A stretch of 64,000 nucleotides of DNA from QHXW01 sp963752965. GTDB taxonomy: Bacteria; Acidobacteriota; Terriglobia; Bryobacterales; Bryobacteraceae. Below the pieces are notes generated by a model. That model did no database searches. It was not told the origin of the DNA and saw nothing but the letters and a program-made list of their open reading frames with translations. Below are positions 16,196 to 24,510 of the stretch, piece by piece. Positions within the stretch are counted from its first letter, which is position 1. Every line of letters begins with the position of its first letter. Position numbers and translations under genes: made by a program. The stretch spans positions 20,977 through 84,976 of the forward strand of contig CAVWAJ010000003.1 in assembly GCA_963752965.1 (NCBI GenBank). Direction: 5' to 3'.

Positions 16196-17470
16196 TCAGA
16201 CGCCGGCGGCCTTGGTCAGAACCTCATGCAGACGCCGCGCCACGATCATGTCTTCGCCGGGCTCGAGCATCCATACGCCCACCACAATCGTGTTTGCGTC
16301 GGTGGGCAAGGCAGCGCTGGCGTGGGTGCTTCCGGTGGCGGGATGGAGCTCGATGCTGGGCGTGCCGCGGCGCAGTTGCTCCTTCACCTCAACCGCAGAA
16401 ATCTTCACGCGCTCCTGGTCATAGCGGAGGAGCAGGTGCGGCACCTGGTTGGCGACGGGGGGAACGACGATCTGCGACTGGAGCGTCGGAATCTTCCTCA
16501 AATGCGCGGCAATGCGATCGGCGCGCTGGCGGAATTCGGACTGCATGGTTTCTTCCGACTGGTTGACGAACCAATCGACGGCGGCTACCATGCCGACGAT
16601 TTGCTCCTTGGCCACTTTCATTCCGCGCCCGACCACGTCATCATTCGGGTTGTTGTTGAGAGCGGCGGCGGCGATGAGATCCTTCCGTCCTAACAGGAGT
16701 CCGGCGTTCTGGGGGCCGCGAATTCCCTTGCCTCCGGAGAAAGTGACCAGATCGAAACCCATCTGCGTATAGTTCCAAAGGTTGGAGATGGGCGGGACAT
16801 CGGCCGCCGCGTCATTGAAGCACGGCACACCGTGTTTGTGCGCGACGCGAATCCAGTCTTCGCGGCTGATCTGGCCCTGCTCGGCCGCGTTGAAGAAGTG
16901 GGCCATGACGGTGCGATCGGTGAACGCAGCGTCGTATTGCGCCACTGTTTCAACCTCGACAAAGCGGATGCCGCAGTTCAACAGCGCGTGGTCGTAATCG
17001 TAGCGGTGAGCCTTTTGGACAATGACCTCGTTCTTGAGACTGGCCATTTCGGTGGGCATGTCGTGAGGCGCGGATTGCCTGTTGGCAACGGTCACGCACG
17101 CGGCGGTGCCCAGTGTCAGCGCGGAAGCTGCGCCGGCTGTGACCATGGCCGCCTCACAGCGCAGACGCTTGGCGAGATACTCACCGGCCTTTTGCTGGAG
17201 TTCGATCAAGCGGACGGGATGCTTCGCGGCGCGCGCTACGGCGGCCTGCACCGGCGGCGGCATGGTGGAGGCGGTGAGAATGGTGAAAGTACCGGCGGCG
17301 TTGATGATTTTGGTGACGCCGAGCTTGTCGTAGTAGTCTTCGCCCTCGTCCGCGGGCTGATTCGGCGCCGGAGATGCTTCGAGCGAAGCCGCCTGGCCGG
17401 CGAGTCCACCGACAGCCAGCAGTTTGCTGGAATACGCAAAAAAGTCTCTGCGACTATTGAATCCCTTCAT
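16196..17470 (-). CDS. Exported PLP-dependent SelA/aminotransferase-V-like enzyme
   Basis: A 424-residue fold type I PLP enzyme. After a Tat-type leader (FNSRRDFFAYSSKLLAVGG) comes KLGVTKIINAAGTFT, the opening of SelA-like and D-glucosaminate-6-phosphate ammonia-lyase-like proteins. The cofactor Lys is evident in VTFSGGKGIRGPQNAG, and the Asp segment before it is CFNDAAADVPP. The enzyme would act outside the cytoplasm if the leader works, which is unusual for PLP enzymes but seen in soil Acidobacteriota and Planctomycetota. It is not selenocysteine synthase: length and context differ and no selB or selC is nearby. ATG at 17470 puts the twin arginine at residues 7-8. Confidence 0.83.
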   Translation of the reverse strand: MKGFNSRRDFFAYSSKLLAVGGLAGQAASLEASPAPNQPADEGEDYYDKLGVTKIINAAGTFTILTASTMPPPVQAAVARAAKHPVRLIELQQKAGEYLAKRLRCEAAMVTAGAASALTLGTAACVTVANRQSAPHDMPTEMASLKNEVIVQKAHRYDYDHALLNCGIRFVEVETVAQYDAAFTDRTVMAHFFNAAEQGQISREDWIRVAHKHGVPCFNDAAADVPPISNLWNYTQMGFDLVTFSGGKGIRGPQNAGLLLGRKDLIAAAALNNNPNDDVVGRGMKVAKEQIVGMVAAVDWFVNQSEETMQSEFRQRADRIAAHLRKIPTLQSQIVVPPVANQVPHLLLRYDQERVKISAVEVKEQLRRGTPSIELHPATGSTHASAALPTDANTIVVGVWMLEPGEDMIVARRLHEVLTKAAGV

Positions 17471-17526
17471 GGGCACACTCCACACGCAATGAATTTACCG
17501 TACTTTATCACACTGGCAAGCACTTG

Positions 17527-17955
17527 TTATCGTCGAAAAAGAAGCAGCCATGCCACCACACCGGTCGCGCCCGCGAGCAGAATGCCGGCGGCCCGCGCGG
17601 GAGTCAGCTTCGGCGGCGCTGAGGGCACGGGAGCGCTCAAAGGGGTGGCTGGCATCTCCGCAGGCGGGGCGGGCAGGTTTTTCAACGCCCGGGCGATCTG
17701 CTGCTCGCCGCGGCGGTCAGCGATCAAAATGGTTCGCGAATTCAAGCCGTTGGTAGAGCGCAGCAACTTCTTGCGCAACGGCTCGGGAACTTCCCGCACC
17801 GAACGATAGACACTATCGGTGTCGTCGGCAGAAATCAGAATGGTGGATGTTTTCAGCATTCCGGCAATCCGTTCCGGCAATAGCTGGCCGCAATAAGGGC
17901 AGTTGCGGGGACTGCCGTCCATCTTCCGGTTACAGGTTGGGCAACGCATGGTCAT
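17527..17955 (-). CDS. Zinc-ribbon protein with C-terminal membrane tail
   Basis: A 142-residue protein. An N-terminal zinc ribbon has two CPxC knuckles (CPTC at residue 5, CPYC at 20). The middle (about 35-95) is a small alpha/beta region (STILISADDTDSVYRSVREVPEPLRKKL), then a Pro/Ala linker and one C-terminal membrane helix (AAGILLAGATGVVAWLLLF) ending in RR. This makes it tail-anchored with the ribbon in the cytoplasm. It starts 5 bp after the LysR-type gene on the same strand, so they share a transcript. Function unknown. Confidence 0.75.
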   Translation of the reverse strand: MTMRCPTCNRKMDGSPRNCPYCGQLLPERIAGMLKTSTILISADDTDSVYRSVREVPEPLRKKLLRSTNGLNSRTILIADRRGEQQIARALKNLPAPPAEMPATPLSAPVPSAPPKLTPARAAGILLAGATGVVAWLLLFRR

Positions 17956-17960
17956 AGTGC

Positions 17961-18887
17961 TTATCGAACCGCCAGACGCGGCCCTTTCACATTCTCACGA
18001 GCCGGTTCACCGAAGTTTTCCAAAATCACTTGAATGAACCCGAGGGCCGCTTTCGAGAGGGCCTTATCCTTACGATAGATCAGCCCCAAACGGCGCAACA
18101 TCGGCTCAGGCGCCAGGGCCACGGAGCGCAACTTCCCGGCCGCGATTTCTTCGCGGCAGTTGGACGCAGCCAGAAAGGAAATTCCGAGAGCCGCCATGGC
18201 GAATCGTTTCATCATCTCTGTGGAATCGAGCTCCATGGAAACCTGTACCTGATCCTCCACCGGCTCGAGCCACGTATTCAGGCGCGTGCGCGTAGTCCCG
18301 GACTTGGGCAGAAGCAATGGATACGGCGCGACATCGTAACAGGTGACCGAAGCCCTATCACCGAGGGGATGTTTCGGCGCGGTAATGACGCGGATCTCGT
18401 CGCGATAAATGTCCGCCACCTGCACGCGTTTCTCCTGCACTGGCAACTGCGTGAGGCCGAAATCCGCCATGTTCTCGGTGACGGCTTCGACCACGCGGGA
18501 GCCGTAGGACCGGTCCACTTGCAACTGCACACCGGGGAATTGCTTCATATACTCGGCGAAGACTTGCGGGAGGACGTAGATGCAGGTTGCTTCATTGGCG
18601 GCGATGACCAGTTCGCCCCTGGGCACGCGTTCGAGCTCGTTGATTTCGTCTTGCACGCGCCGGCGCAGATCGAGAATCTGCTCAGCGTATCCGGCGAAGA
18701 GGCGGCCGGCGGTGGTAAGCGAAATCCGGCTTCCGAACCTTTCAAACAGTTCGGTTTTCAGCTCTTGTTCCAGCTGGCGAATTTGCGCGCTGATTGCCGG
18801 TTGCGTGCGGTAGCACGTCTGCGCGGCTTTGGAAAAACTCTTCAGCCGGACAATCTCGAGGAACGTGTGAAGTTGATCAAAATCCAT
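17961..18887 (-). CDS. LysR-type transcriptional regulator
   Basis: A 308-residue LTTR. The winged helix-turn-helix is at 1-60 (MDFDQLHTFLEIVRLKSFSK, QPAISAQIRQLEQEL, ERFGSRISLTTAG) and the two-lobed periplasmic-binding-protein-like effector domain follows (GELVIAANEATCIYVLPQV, MADFGLTQLP). The ATG at 18887 was picked because the family begins exactly with this motif. The next gene on the strand is the zinc-ribbon tail-anchored protein, which may be its target. The effector is unknown. Confidence 0.93.
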   Translation of the reverse strand: MDFDQLHTFLEIVRLKSFSKAAQTCYRTQPAISAQIRQLEQELKTELFERFGSRISLTTAGRLFAGYAEQILDLRRRVQDEINELERVPRGELVIAANEATCIYVLPQVFAEYMKQFPGVQLQVDRSYGSRVVEAVTENMADFGLTQLPVQEKRVQVADIYRDEIRVITAPKHPLGDRASVTCYDVAPYPLLLPKSGTTRTRLNTWLEPVEDQVQVSMELDSTEMMKRFAMAALGISFLAASNCREEIAAGKLRSVALAPEPMLRRLGLIYRKDKALSKAALGFIQVILENFGEPARENVKGPRLAVR

Positions 18888-19032
18888 GGTGCCCGTGGCA
18901 CTCTTCCCGTTCGTAACGCCGCGGCTGCACGGCTCGCGACGCCGTGCGATGGTATACATTGTAACAGACAGCGCGTCGTAGCCTACTTGGCAGCGTCCTT
19001 CCAGGAGAAGGCCGTGGGTAAAGCGGATTGAC

Positions 19033-19479
19033 TCAAAACCCGCTGGAACGCTTGAGTTGCTGATTGCGCTCAATGGCGCGCAACTGGGCGATATCCTCCC
19101 GGACCGCATCGCGGTCTTCCGATTGAAAAGGTCCGCCGGTGAAGGCCTTCTCGATGTCCTTCACCACGCCATCCAGATCTCGCTTGGTAGCTGCTTTGCG
19201 CATCCGGCCTGACTGGGCGGCGAGGAGCAACGTCTGGCGGCAGTGGTCGAGTTTCTGGGTTTGCTTTTCGGTCAGGGCCGCATGGGCCATGGCCGTGGAG
19301 ATATCATCGCGCAACTGGAGAAGGGCTTCCCGCCGCTTCTGCGCATAAGTGGGGTGCGCCAGCAGAAGAGGCGTCAGAGTAAGTGCCAGCAGCCGGGCCA
19401 CTCGCGGGGATCTAAATGTGGGCCATGCGGCCCGTAGCCACGAGTTCGAAACCTGCGTTGTCTGGGGGACCAGGTTCAT
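19033..19479 (-). CDS. Small secreted helical protein of unknown function
   Basis: 148 residues from the ATG at 19479. A charged start (NLVPQTTQVSNSWLRAAWP) precedes a hydrophobic stretch LLALTLTPLLLAHPTYA that looks like a signal peptide with cleavage after TYA. The remainder is helical and charged (ALLQLRDDISTAMAHAALTEKQTQKLDHCRQTLLLAAQ). This size and pattern are common among secreted helical proteins in Acidobacteriota, but I know no function. The start is uncertain because a further in-frame region lies upstream. It is divergent from the response regulator gene, with 104 bp between. Confidence 0.6.
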   Translation of the reverse strand: MNLVPQTTQVSNSWLRAAWPTFRSPRVARLLALTLTPLLLAHPTYAQKRREALLQLRDDISTAMAHAALTEKQTQKLDHCRQTLLLAAQSGRMRKAATKRDLDGVVKDIEKAFTGGPFQSEDRDAVREDIAQLRAIERNQQLKRSSGF

Positions 19480-19583
19480 GAGTTCCCAAGAACATATCAC
19501 GGATACGATTCCGCGGCGAGCCTCCCCTGTAAATATATGTAAACGGCGGCTCCAGCGCGCCCGCCGCATGATAAATTCTAGCC

Positions 19584-20279
19584 GTGAGAATCTTATTGAT
19601 CGACGATGACGCCGAGTTGTGCTCTCTGCTGGTGGAACTGGTGTCGCGCGAAGGATTCTCGATCGAGTGCGAGCACGAAGGCGGACGCGGCCTGGACCGC
19701 GCCTTGCACGGCGGCTTCGATATGGTGATCTTGGACGTCATGTTGCCCGGCCTGGACGGCTTCGAAATTCTGCGGCGTTTGCGCCCACAAAGCCGGGTCC
19801 CGGTGCTGATGCTCACTGCGCGGGGCGAAGACATGGACCGCATCGCGGGTCTGGAGATGGGGGCGGACGACTACCTGCCGAAGCCTTTCAACCCGCGCGA
19901 ACTGCTGGCCCGGATCCGCGCGATTCTCCGGCGCCTGGATCGGCCGCCCTCACCGCAGGGGCCGATCGAGATCAACGGCGTGCGAATTGACCCGGGGACA
20001 CGGGAGGTATCGGCGAATGGCCGGCCCATCGAGGTGACCACCTTCGAATTCGACATCCTCGAGCTGTTGATGCGTTCCGCCGGAAGGGTGGTATCGCGCG
20101 ACGATCTGATGGAGCACCTTTACAACCGCAAGGCAACGGCATTCGACCGGTCGGTCGACATGCACATCAGCCATCTGCGTAAGAAGATCGAAAACGACCG
20201 GCCAATTATCAAGACCATCCGTGGCGTCGGATACCAGTTTTGCCGCACACCGGACGAGCAGGTTGAGGGCGCCGTGTGA
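19584..20279 (+). CDS. OmpR/CpxR-family response regulator
   Basis: A 231-residue OmpR-type regulator. The receiver has LLIDDDAELC, phospho-acceptor Asp51 in MVILDVMLPG, and Lys in DYLPKPFNPREL. The C-terminal winged helix (about 125-225) has REVSANGRPIEVTTFEFDIL and the end VGYQF. Sequence details near the receiver are CpxR-like. Its stop overlaps the GTG start of the kinase gene by 4 bp, so the pair is translated together. Confidence 0.93.
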   Translation: MRILLIDDDAELCSLLVELVSREGFSIECEHEGGRGLDRALHGGFDMVILDVMLPGLDGFEILRRLRPQSRVPVLMLTARGEDMDRIAGLEMGADDYLPKPFNPRELLARIRAILRRLDRPPSPQGPIEINGVRIDPGTREVSANGRPIEVTTFEFDILELLMRSAGRVVSRDDLMEHLYNRKATAFDRSVDMHISHLRKKIENDRPIIKTIRGVGYQFCRTPDEQVEGAV

Positions 20280-21559
20280 GATCGCTCTTCGCGAAGATCC
20301 TGCTGTGGTTTCTGGCAACGGTAGTGATCGCATTTGTCAGTTTCAGCGTCATCGAAGCACGTTTCGATGACGCGATGCGCCACGCACCGATGGCGCGCGC
20401 CTTTCGCTTTCAGGCGCGGGAGGCGCGGGAAGCTTACGAAACCGGCGGATCGAAAGCGTTGCGGTGGGACCTGGATCGCGTGAAAGAGATCTTTCAGGCG
20501 GACGCCATGTTGACCGACGAAAAAGGGCGCGATCTGGTGACGGGCGAGGATCACAGCGACTTGATCCGTGCCGGGCGGTGGGGCGAGTTCTTGCGACGGG
20601 ACCGATCTGTGATTGCGCGGCGTTCGGAAAACGGGCGCTACTGGTTCATCCTTTCGATTCGCGGCGAGGAGGCCGCACGGGCTTTCTTTCCGCCCGAACA
20701 GCTGTTCGTGCTGGCGGCGGTCCTGCTGCTCTGCTATTTGCTCGCCTGGTACCTGACGTCACCTCTGCGCCCATTGGAGACTGCCATCGAGAAGTTCGGC
20801 CAGGGCGATTTCTCCGCTCGAGCGCATTCGACGCGCCGCGATGAGCTGGGCCAGTTGGCGCGCACGTTCGACCAGATGGCGGAGCGCATTCAGAACTTGA
20901 TGGCCACCGAACGCCGGTTACTGCTGGACATCTCGCACGAACTGCGTTCGCCGCTCGCCCGGCTGGGCGTCTCCATTGAACTTGCGCGCACCGGCACAAA
21001 CCGCGACGCAGCGCTCGACCGTATTCAAAAGGAATCGGACCGCTTGAATGCACTGGTGTGCGAACTTCTGCAAGCCACTCGCGCCGAGGTGGACCCGAAT
21101 GCACTCCGGGCACAGGCCGTGCGCCTGGACGAACTACTGGTGGACGTTGTGAATGATGGCTTGGTGGAAGCCGCCGCGAGGGGCAGCGCCGTGCATTTGG
21201 ACGCGCCGGGCCCGGTCACCATTTCAGGTGACGCGGAACTGCTGCGGCGTGCCAGCGAGAATGTTATTCGCAACGCGATTCGATACGCTCCGCCCGAAAC
21301 TTCCGTGGAAGTCAAACTGGCGCGGGAGGCGAGTGCGATCCGAATTTCGGTGCGCGACTATGGGCCGGGAGTTCCCGAGGAGGCGCTCGACCGGATTTTC
21401 GACCCGTTCTTCCGCGTGGAACAGGACCGCAACCGGGGGAGCGGGGGTGTTGGGCTGGGCCTTGCCATCGCGCGGCGCGCCGTCGAATTGCACAAGGGGA
21501 AATTGCGCGCTCGCAACGCGCATCCGGGTTTGCTGGTAGAGATTGAGCTGCCGGTCTAG
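20276..21559 (+). CDS. CpxA-like membrane sensor histidine kinase
   Basis: A 427-residue kinase: helix 1 (FAKILLWFLATVVIAFVSFS), a periplasmic segment of about 110 residues, helix 2 (LFVLAAVLLLCYLLAWYL), HAMP (about 163-215), HisKA with the site DISHELRSPLARL at His221, and HATPase with NVIRNAIRYAPP and GVGLGLAIARRAV. It starts with GTG inside the end of the response regulator gene. The signal sensed is probably in the periplasm or envelope; CpxA-like kinases respond to envelope stress, but only the overall architecture supports that here. Confidence 0.93.
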   Translation: MRSLFAKILLWFLATVVIAFVSFSVIEARFDDAMRHAPMARAFRFQAREAREAYETGGSKALRWDLDRVKEIFQADAMLTDEKGRDLVTGEDHSDLIRAGRWGEFLRRDRSVIARRSENGRYWFILSIRGEEAARAFFPPEQLFVLAAVLLLCYLLAWYLTSPLRPLETAIEKFGQGDFSARAHSTRRDELGQLARTFDQMAERIQNLMATERRLLLDISHELRSPLARLGVSIELARTGTNRDAALDRIQKESDRLNALVCELLQATRAEVDPNALRAQAVRLDELLVDVVNDGLVEAAARGSAVHLDAPGPVTISGDAELLRRASENVIRNAIRYAPPETSVEVKLAREASAIRISVRDYGPGVPEEALDRIFDPFFRVEQDRNRGSGGVGLGLAIARRAVELHKGKLRARNAHPGLLVEIELPV

Positions 21560-21583
21560 CAGCCCGTCCCTTCCAAGTCCGCG

Positions 21584-22378
21584 CTACTTGGGCTTGGCGA
21601 GGATTTTCATATCGGCGGGCAGTGTGAACAAATTGTCCGTCAAGCCCTGGTTGACCTCCACCTTATCCGAGTACATCTGATAGATCTTCTCCCCGTCGCG
21701 CTCGCGCTGGATATCGTAGGGCCATTGCACACCGCCGACATTGCGAAACTTGGAAAAGCGCGTTGCTTCCTCGATGCGCTCCTTGGTTTTGGGGTCGTGA
21801 CGGTACCTCACCTGCTTGGCCGGCAAATGGGTAATCTGGTTGAAGTAGACCGTGACGGTGTGATTGTCGGCATCGGTGATGTCGACGATGTCCACGGGCT
21901 GGTTCTCCACTACATCCGACCCGCGTGATTCCAAGATCAGTCCCGGCTCGCCGAGCCGTTGGCGCAAAATGTAGAAGACGTTACTGAGTGTGGTTTCTTT
22001 GAACCGCTGCAGCACCTCGTTGCTCAGCGGGCGAGCGCCGCGAAACGTGACGTCGAAGCCCTGCCCTTCGACGAACAGCACAGCGCTGTCTTCCTTCTTG
22101 CCAAATGCCTCGCGTTCCCGCACTCCCAGAAAGCCGGGTTCGGGCGGCTCGGGCCGAATGAGATAGCGCGTGTAAATCTTGGCGATGGAGAGGCCGTTCA
22201 GTTTTTCGCGATAGAACGAATACGCGCGCCCGCTTTCGACGCGGTCTTGCATATGCAGAAAATTCTCGCCACCCAGCGCCGCGAGGGCCTCATCCACCAC
22301 GCGCTTGCCGCGCTCCAGATTCGTTTCCGCGTGCGCGCCCACTAAAGCGGCGCAGCAAACCAAGACCGCCGCTTTCAT
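21584..22378 (-). CDS. LolA-like periplasmic protein, relative of the M16 partner's C-terminal domain
   Basis: A 264-residue protein with a signal peptide (MKAAVLVCCAALVGAHAE). It is beta-rich and resembles outer-membrane-lipoprotein-sorting (LolA/LolB-like) proteins. It shares a pattern with the last about 215 residues of the M16 protein encoded just upstream: RGKK/R near the start, V.I.D..D..TV/Q, T.LPAK.V.Y, and a VQ.P closing segment. The start overlaps the M16 gene stop by 4 bp, so the three genes form one coupled operon. It may bind or guide lipidated substrates of the peptidases; this is inference. Confidence 0.75.
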   Translation of the reverse strand: MKAAVLVCCAALVGAHAETNLERGKRVVDEALAALGGENFLHMQDRVESGRAYSFYREKLNGLSIAKIYTRYLIRPEPPEPGFLGVREREAFGKKEDSAVLFVEGQGFDVTFRGARPLSNEVLQRFKETTLSNVFYILRQRLGEPGLILESRGSDVVENQPVDIVDITDADNHTVTVYFNQITHLPAKQVRYRHDPKTKERIEEATRFSKFRNVGGVQWPYDIQRERDGEKIYQMYSDKVEVNQGLTDNLFTLPADMKILAKPK

Positions 22379-24510
22379 GGCTTCTTGCTAAGCTCTTCGG
22401 CCTTGATTCCGGAATTCACTTTGTATCCGGTGATATTGATCTCCGCGTATTTGGCCCCGCCGCGGTTGATCGTGATTTTCTTCGGCGCCTGGACGCCGCC
22501 TGTCTCCGCGAAGTCTGCAAACGTCACCTCCATGTCCGCGGGAGGTCCCATGGGCCCTTCGGACCGGTAGACTTCTTTCGCTGGCAAACCGGTGTTTTCA
22601 TCGACGAGAAGCTGAACGGCGTCGCCATCCTTATCGCTGATCTCAATCACACCGTCGCGCGGAGAATTCACCGTGCGGTCCGCCATGCGGTCGCTCAGCA
22701 GGAGACGGAAGTAGTCGCGGAACAGTTCCTCACGGACCTGCTTCAACTGAGCTGGCGGCATGGGCTGCAGCCCCTGCGGCGTGGACATCCATCCGCTCTT
22801 GCCGTCTGAATAGACAATCACCTTGCCGAATGGAAGCTGGCTCTCCTGACGGAATTGATCGGGCGCGACCCAGAGGTTGAGCTGCTGGATTTTCGCCCCG
22901 CTGCCCATAATCAGGTCGCGTGTCTCGCTGACATCCTGAATCGCGGCGAGCTTCTCCACTCCGCCAACTGCCTGCTGCACACGCTCCAGCAACTTCTTCC
23001 CCCTATCGATGCCGGCACTGTCGGCTTTGGCCGGAGCTCCTGCCTTTACCATTTCCGGTTCGGGAATGGTCAAATCAATCGGTGCAACCGGAAGTCCGAG
23101 AGTTGCCAGGGGCGTACCGAATTGCTGCGGATTTCCAACGGTGACGATGGTGAAGTCTTTCGGTTGCAAGTGCTCACGCGCGACGCGCAGAACATCCTCG
23201 CGGGTCACCGCCTGAATCGCGCGCTGGTACCGGTCAATGAAGTCTCGCGCGTAGCCGTAATAGTCGTAGCGCAGAATACGATTCAAGGTCTTCGCGGGCG
23301 TATCAAAATTAAATACAAAGCTGTTGGCCACGGTCTGCTTGGCGCTCTCGAGCTCTTCCGCGGTCACCGGACCCGTCCGCATCTTCTCGATTTCCTCTTC
23401 GATTACTTTGATTGTGTCGGCCGTGGATGCGGACTTGGTGCTGCCGGAAACCTGAAACAAACCGGGGTGATCGTAATTTGCGCCCCAGTACGCGGAAACA
23501 TCGTAGGCATAGCCCAGCTTGGTGCGGACGCGCTGCACCAGACGGCTGTGAAACCCGCCGCCCAGAATATCGGCCATCACCTGCAACGCCGGAAAATCCT
23601 TGTCGCGAAGCTCGCCGCCCAGATGGCCCAGGGAAAAGAAAGTCTGGTCGACATCCGTTTTGGTGGCGAGAAAAATGCCTCGCTCCGGCTTGGCGTCTAC
23701 GGGAGGAAAGGGCGGGACAGGCGGCTGTTTCACGGTCCAGCCGGCGAATAGCTTTTCCAGCTTGGCCTTCATGTCGGCGGCGGAAAAATCGCCGATGACC
23801 GCGAGCATCACATTCCCGGGGAAGAAATAGCGCTGGTAGAAACCCGCCACATCGTCGCGCGTGATCCGGTCCACGGTCGCGTACTCGAGCTGCCAGCCGT
23901 ACGGAGTGTTCCGGCCGTACACCGTGTCGGCAAATTCCCGCTCCACAATACCGTGCGGATCGTCGTTGCGCCGCGAAATGCCGCTACGCAGTTCAGTTTT
24001 TGCCAGGTCGATCTTGTTCTGCCGCAAGCCGGGCGACGTCAACACATCGTGAAAAACGCCCAGCACCTCATCGGTATTCTCCTTCAAGCAGGAAAACGAA
24101 GCCTGGCCGAAGGATTCGTCCATCGAGGTCTCCACCGATGCCGCGATATTCTCCAACTGCTCGTCGAGCTGGTCGCCGGTCTTGTCCGCAGTGCCGCCGG
24201 TCCGCATGACCATACCGGTGATGGTGGCGAGCCCCACCTTGCCCGCTGGATCAAATAGATTTCCCGTGCGCACCAGAGCCGAGCCACGCACCAGCGGCAA
24301 TTCGTGATTCTCCAACAGGTAGAGCTTGATGCCATTGGGCAGCGTGAAGGTGGCGACGTCGGGAATTTTGATGGCCCGCAGCGGCGGATACTTCAGCTCC
24401 TTGTATGAGGGAATCGCCGAAGCCGCGGGGGCTGGCGATTTGGCTTCTGTTTTGGTCTGCGCACCGAGCGTGCCGGCCACCAGGAGCGCGATGACGGCAA
24501 CGCGTTTCAT
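22375..24510 (-). CDS. M16 peptidase-like chain (no HxxEH) fused to a LolA-like domain
   Basis: A 711-residue periplasmic protein with signal MKRVAVIALLVAGTLGAQT. Two M16 domains cover about 40-490. The place where active chains have HxxEH reads GLATITGMVMRTGG, so zinc cannot bind. The second domain keeps the Arg/Tyr pair (VQRVRTKLGYAYDVS) that orients substrate. Thus it looks like the non-metal chain of a two-chain M16B enzyme, with the active chain encoded immediately upstream (4-bp overlap). Residues about 495-711 form a LolA-like beta-rich domain similar to the next gene's product. Together these suggest an envelope protease complex coupled to a lipophilic-substrate-binding domain. Confidence 0.88.
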   Translation of the reverse strand: MKRVAVIALLVAGTLGAQTKTEAKSPAPAASAIPSYKELKYPPLRAIKIPDVATFTLPNGIKLYLLENHELPLVRGSALVRTGNLFDPAGKVGLATITGMVMRTGGTADKTGDQLDEQLENIAASVETSMDESFGQASFSCLKENTDEVLGVFHDVLTSPGLRQNKIDLAKTELRSGISRRNDDPHGIVEREFADTVYGRNTPYGWQLEYATVDRITRDDVAGFYQRYFFPGNVMLAVIGDFSAADMKAKLEKLFAGWTVKQPPVPPFPPVDAKPERGIFLATKTDVDQTFFSLGHLGGELRDKDFPALQVMADILGGGFHSRLVQRVRTKLGYAYDVSAYWGANYDHPGLFQVSGSTKSASTADTIKVIEEEIEKMRTGPVTAEELESAKQTVANSFVFNFDTPAKTLNRILRYDYYGYARDFIDRYQRAIQAVTREDVLRVAREHLQPKDFTIVTVGNPQQFGTPLATLGLPVAPIDLTIPEPEMVKAGAPAKADSAGIDRGKKLLERVQQAVGGVEKLAAIQDVSETRDLIMGSGAKIQQLNLWVAPDQFRQESQLPFGKVIVYSDGKSGWMSTPQGLQPMPPAQLKQVREELFRDYFRLLLSDRMADRTVNSPRDGVIEISDKDGDAVQLLVDENTGLPAKEVYRSEGPMGPPADMEVTFADFAETGGVQAPKKITINRGGAKYAEINITGYKVNSGIKAEELSKKP

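Noticed and set aside
16196..17470. Selenocysteine synthase (SelA)
   Set aside because: It shares the fold, but has a Tat leader and no selB or selC context.
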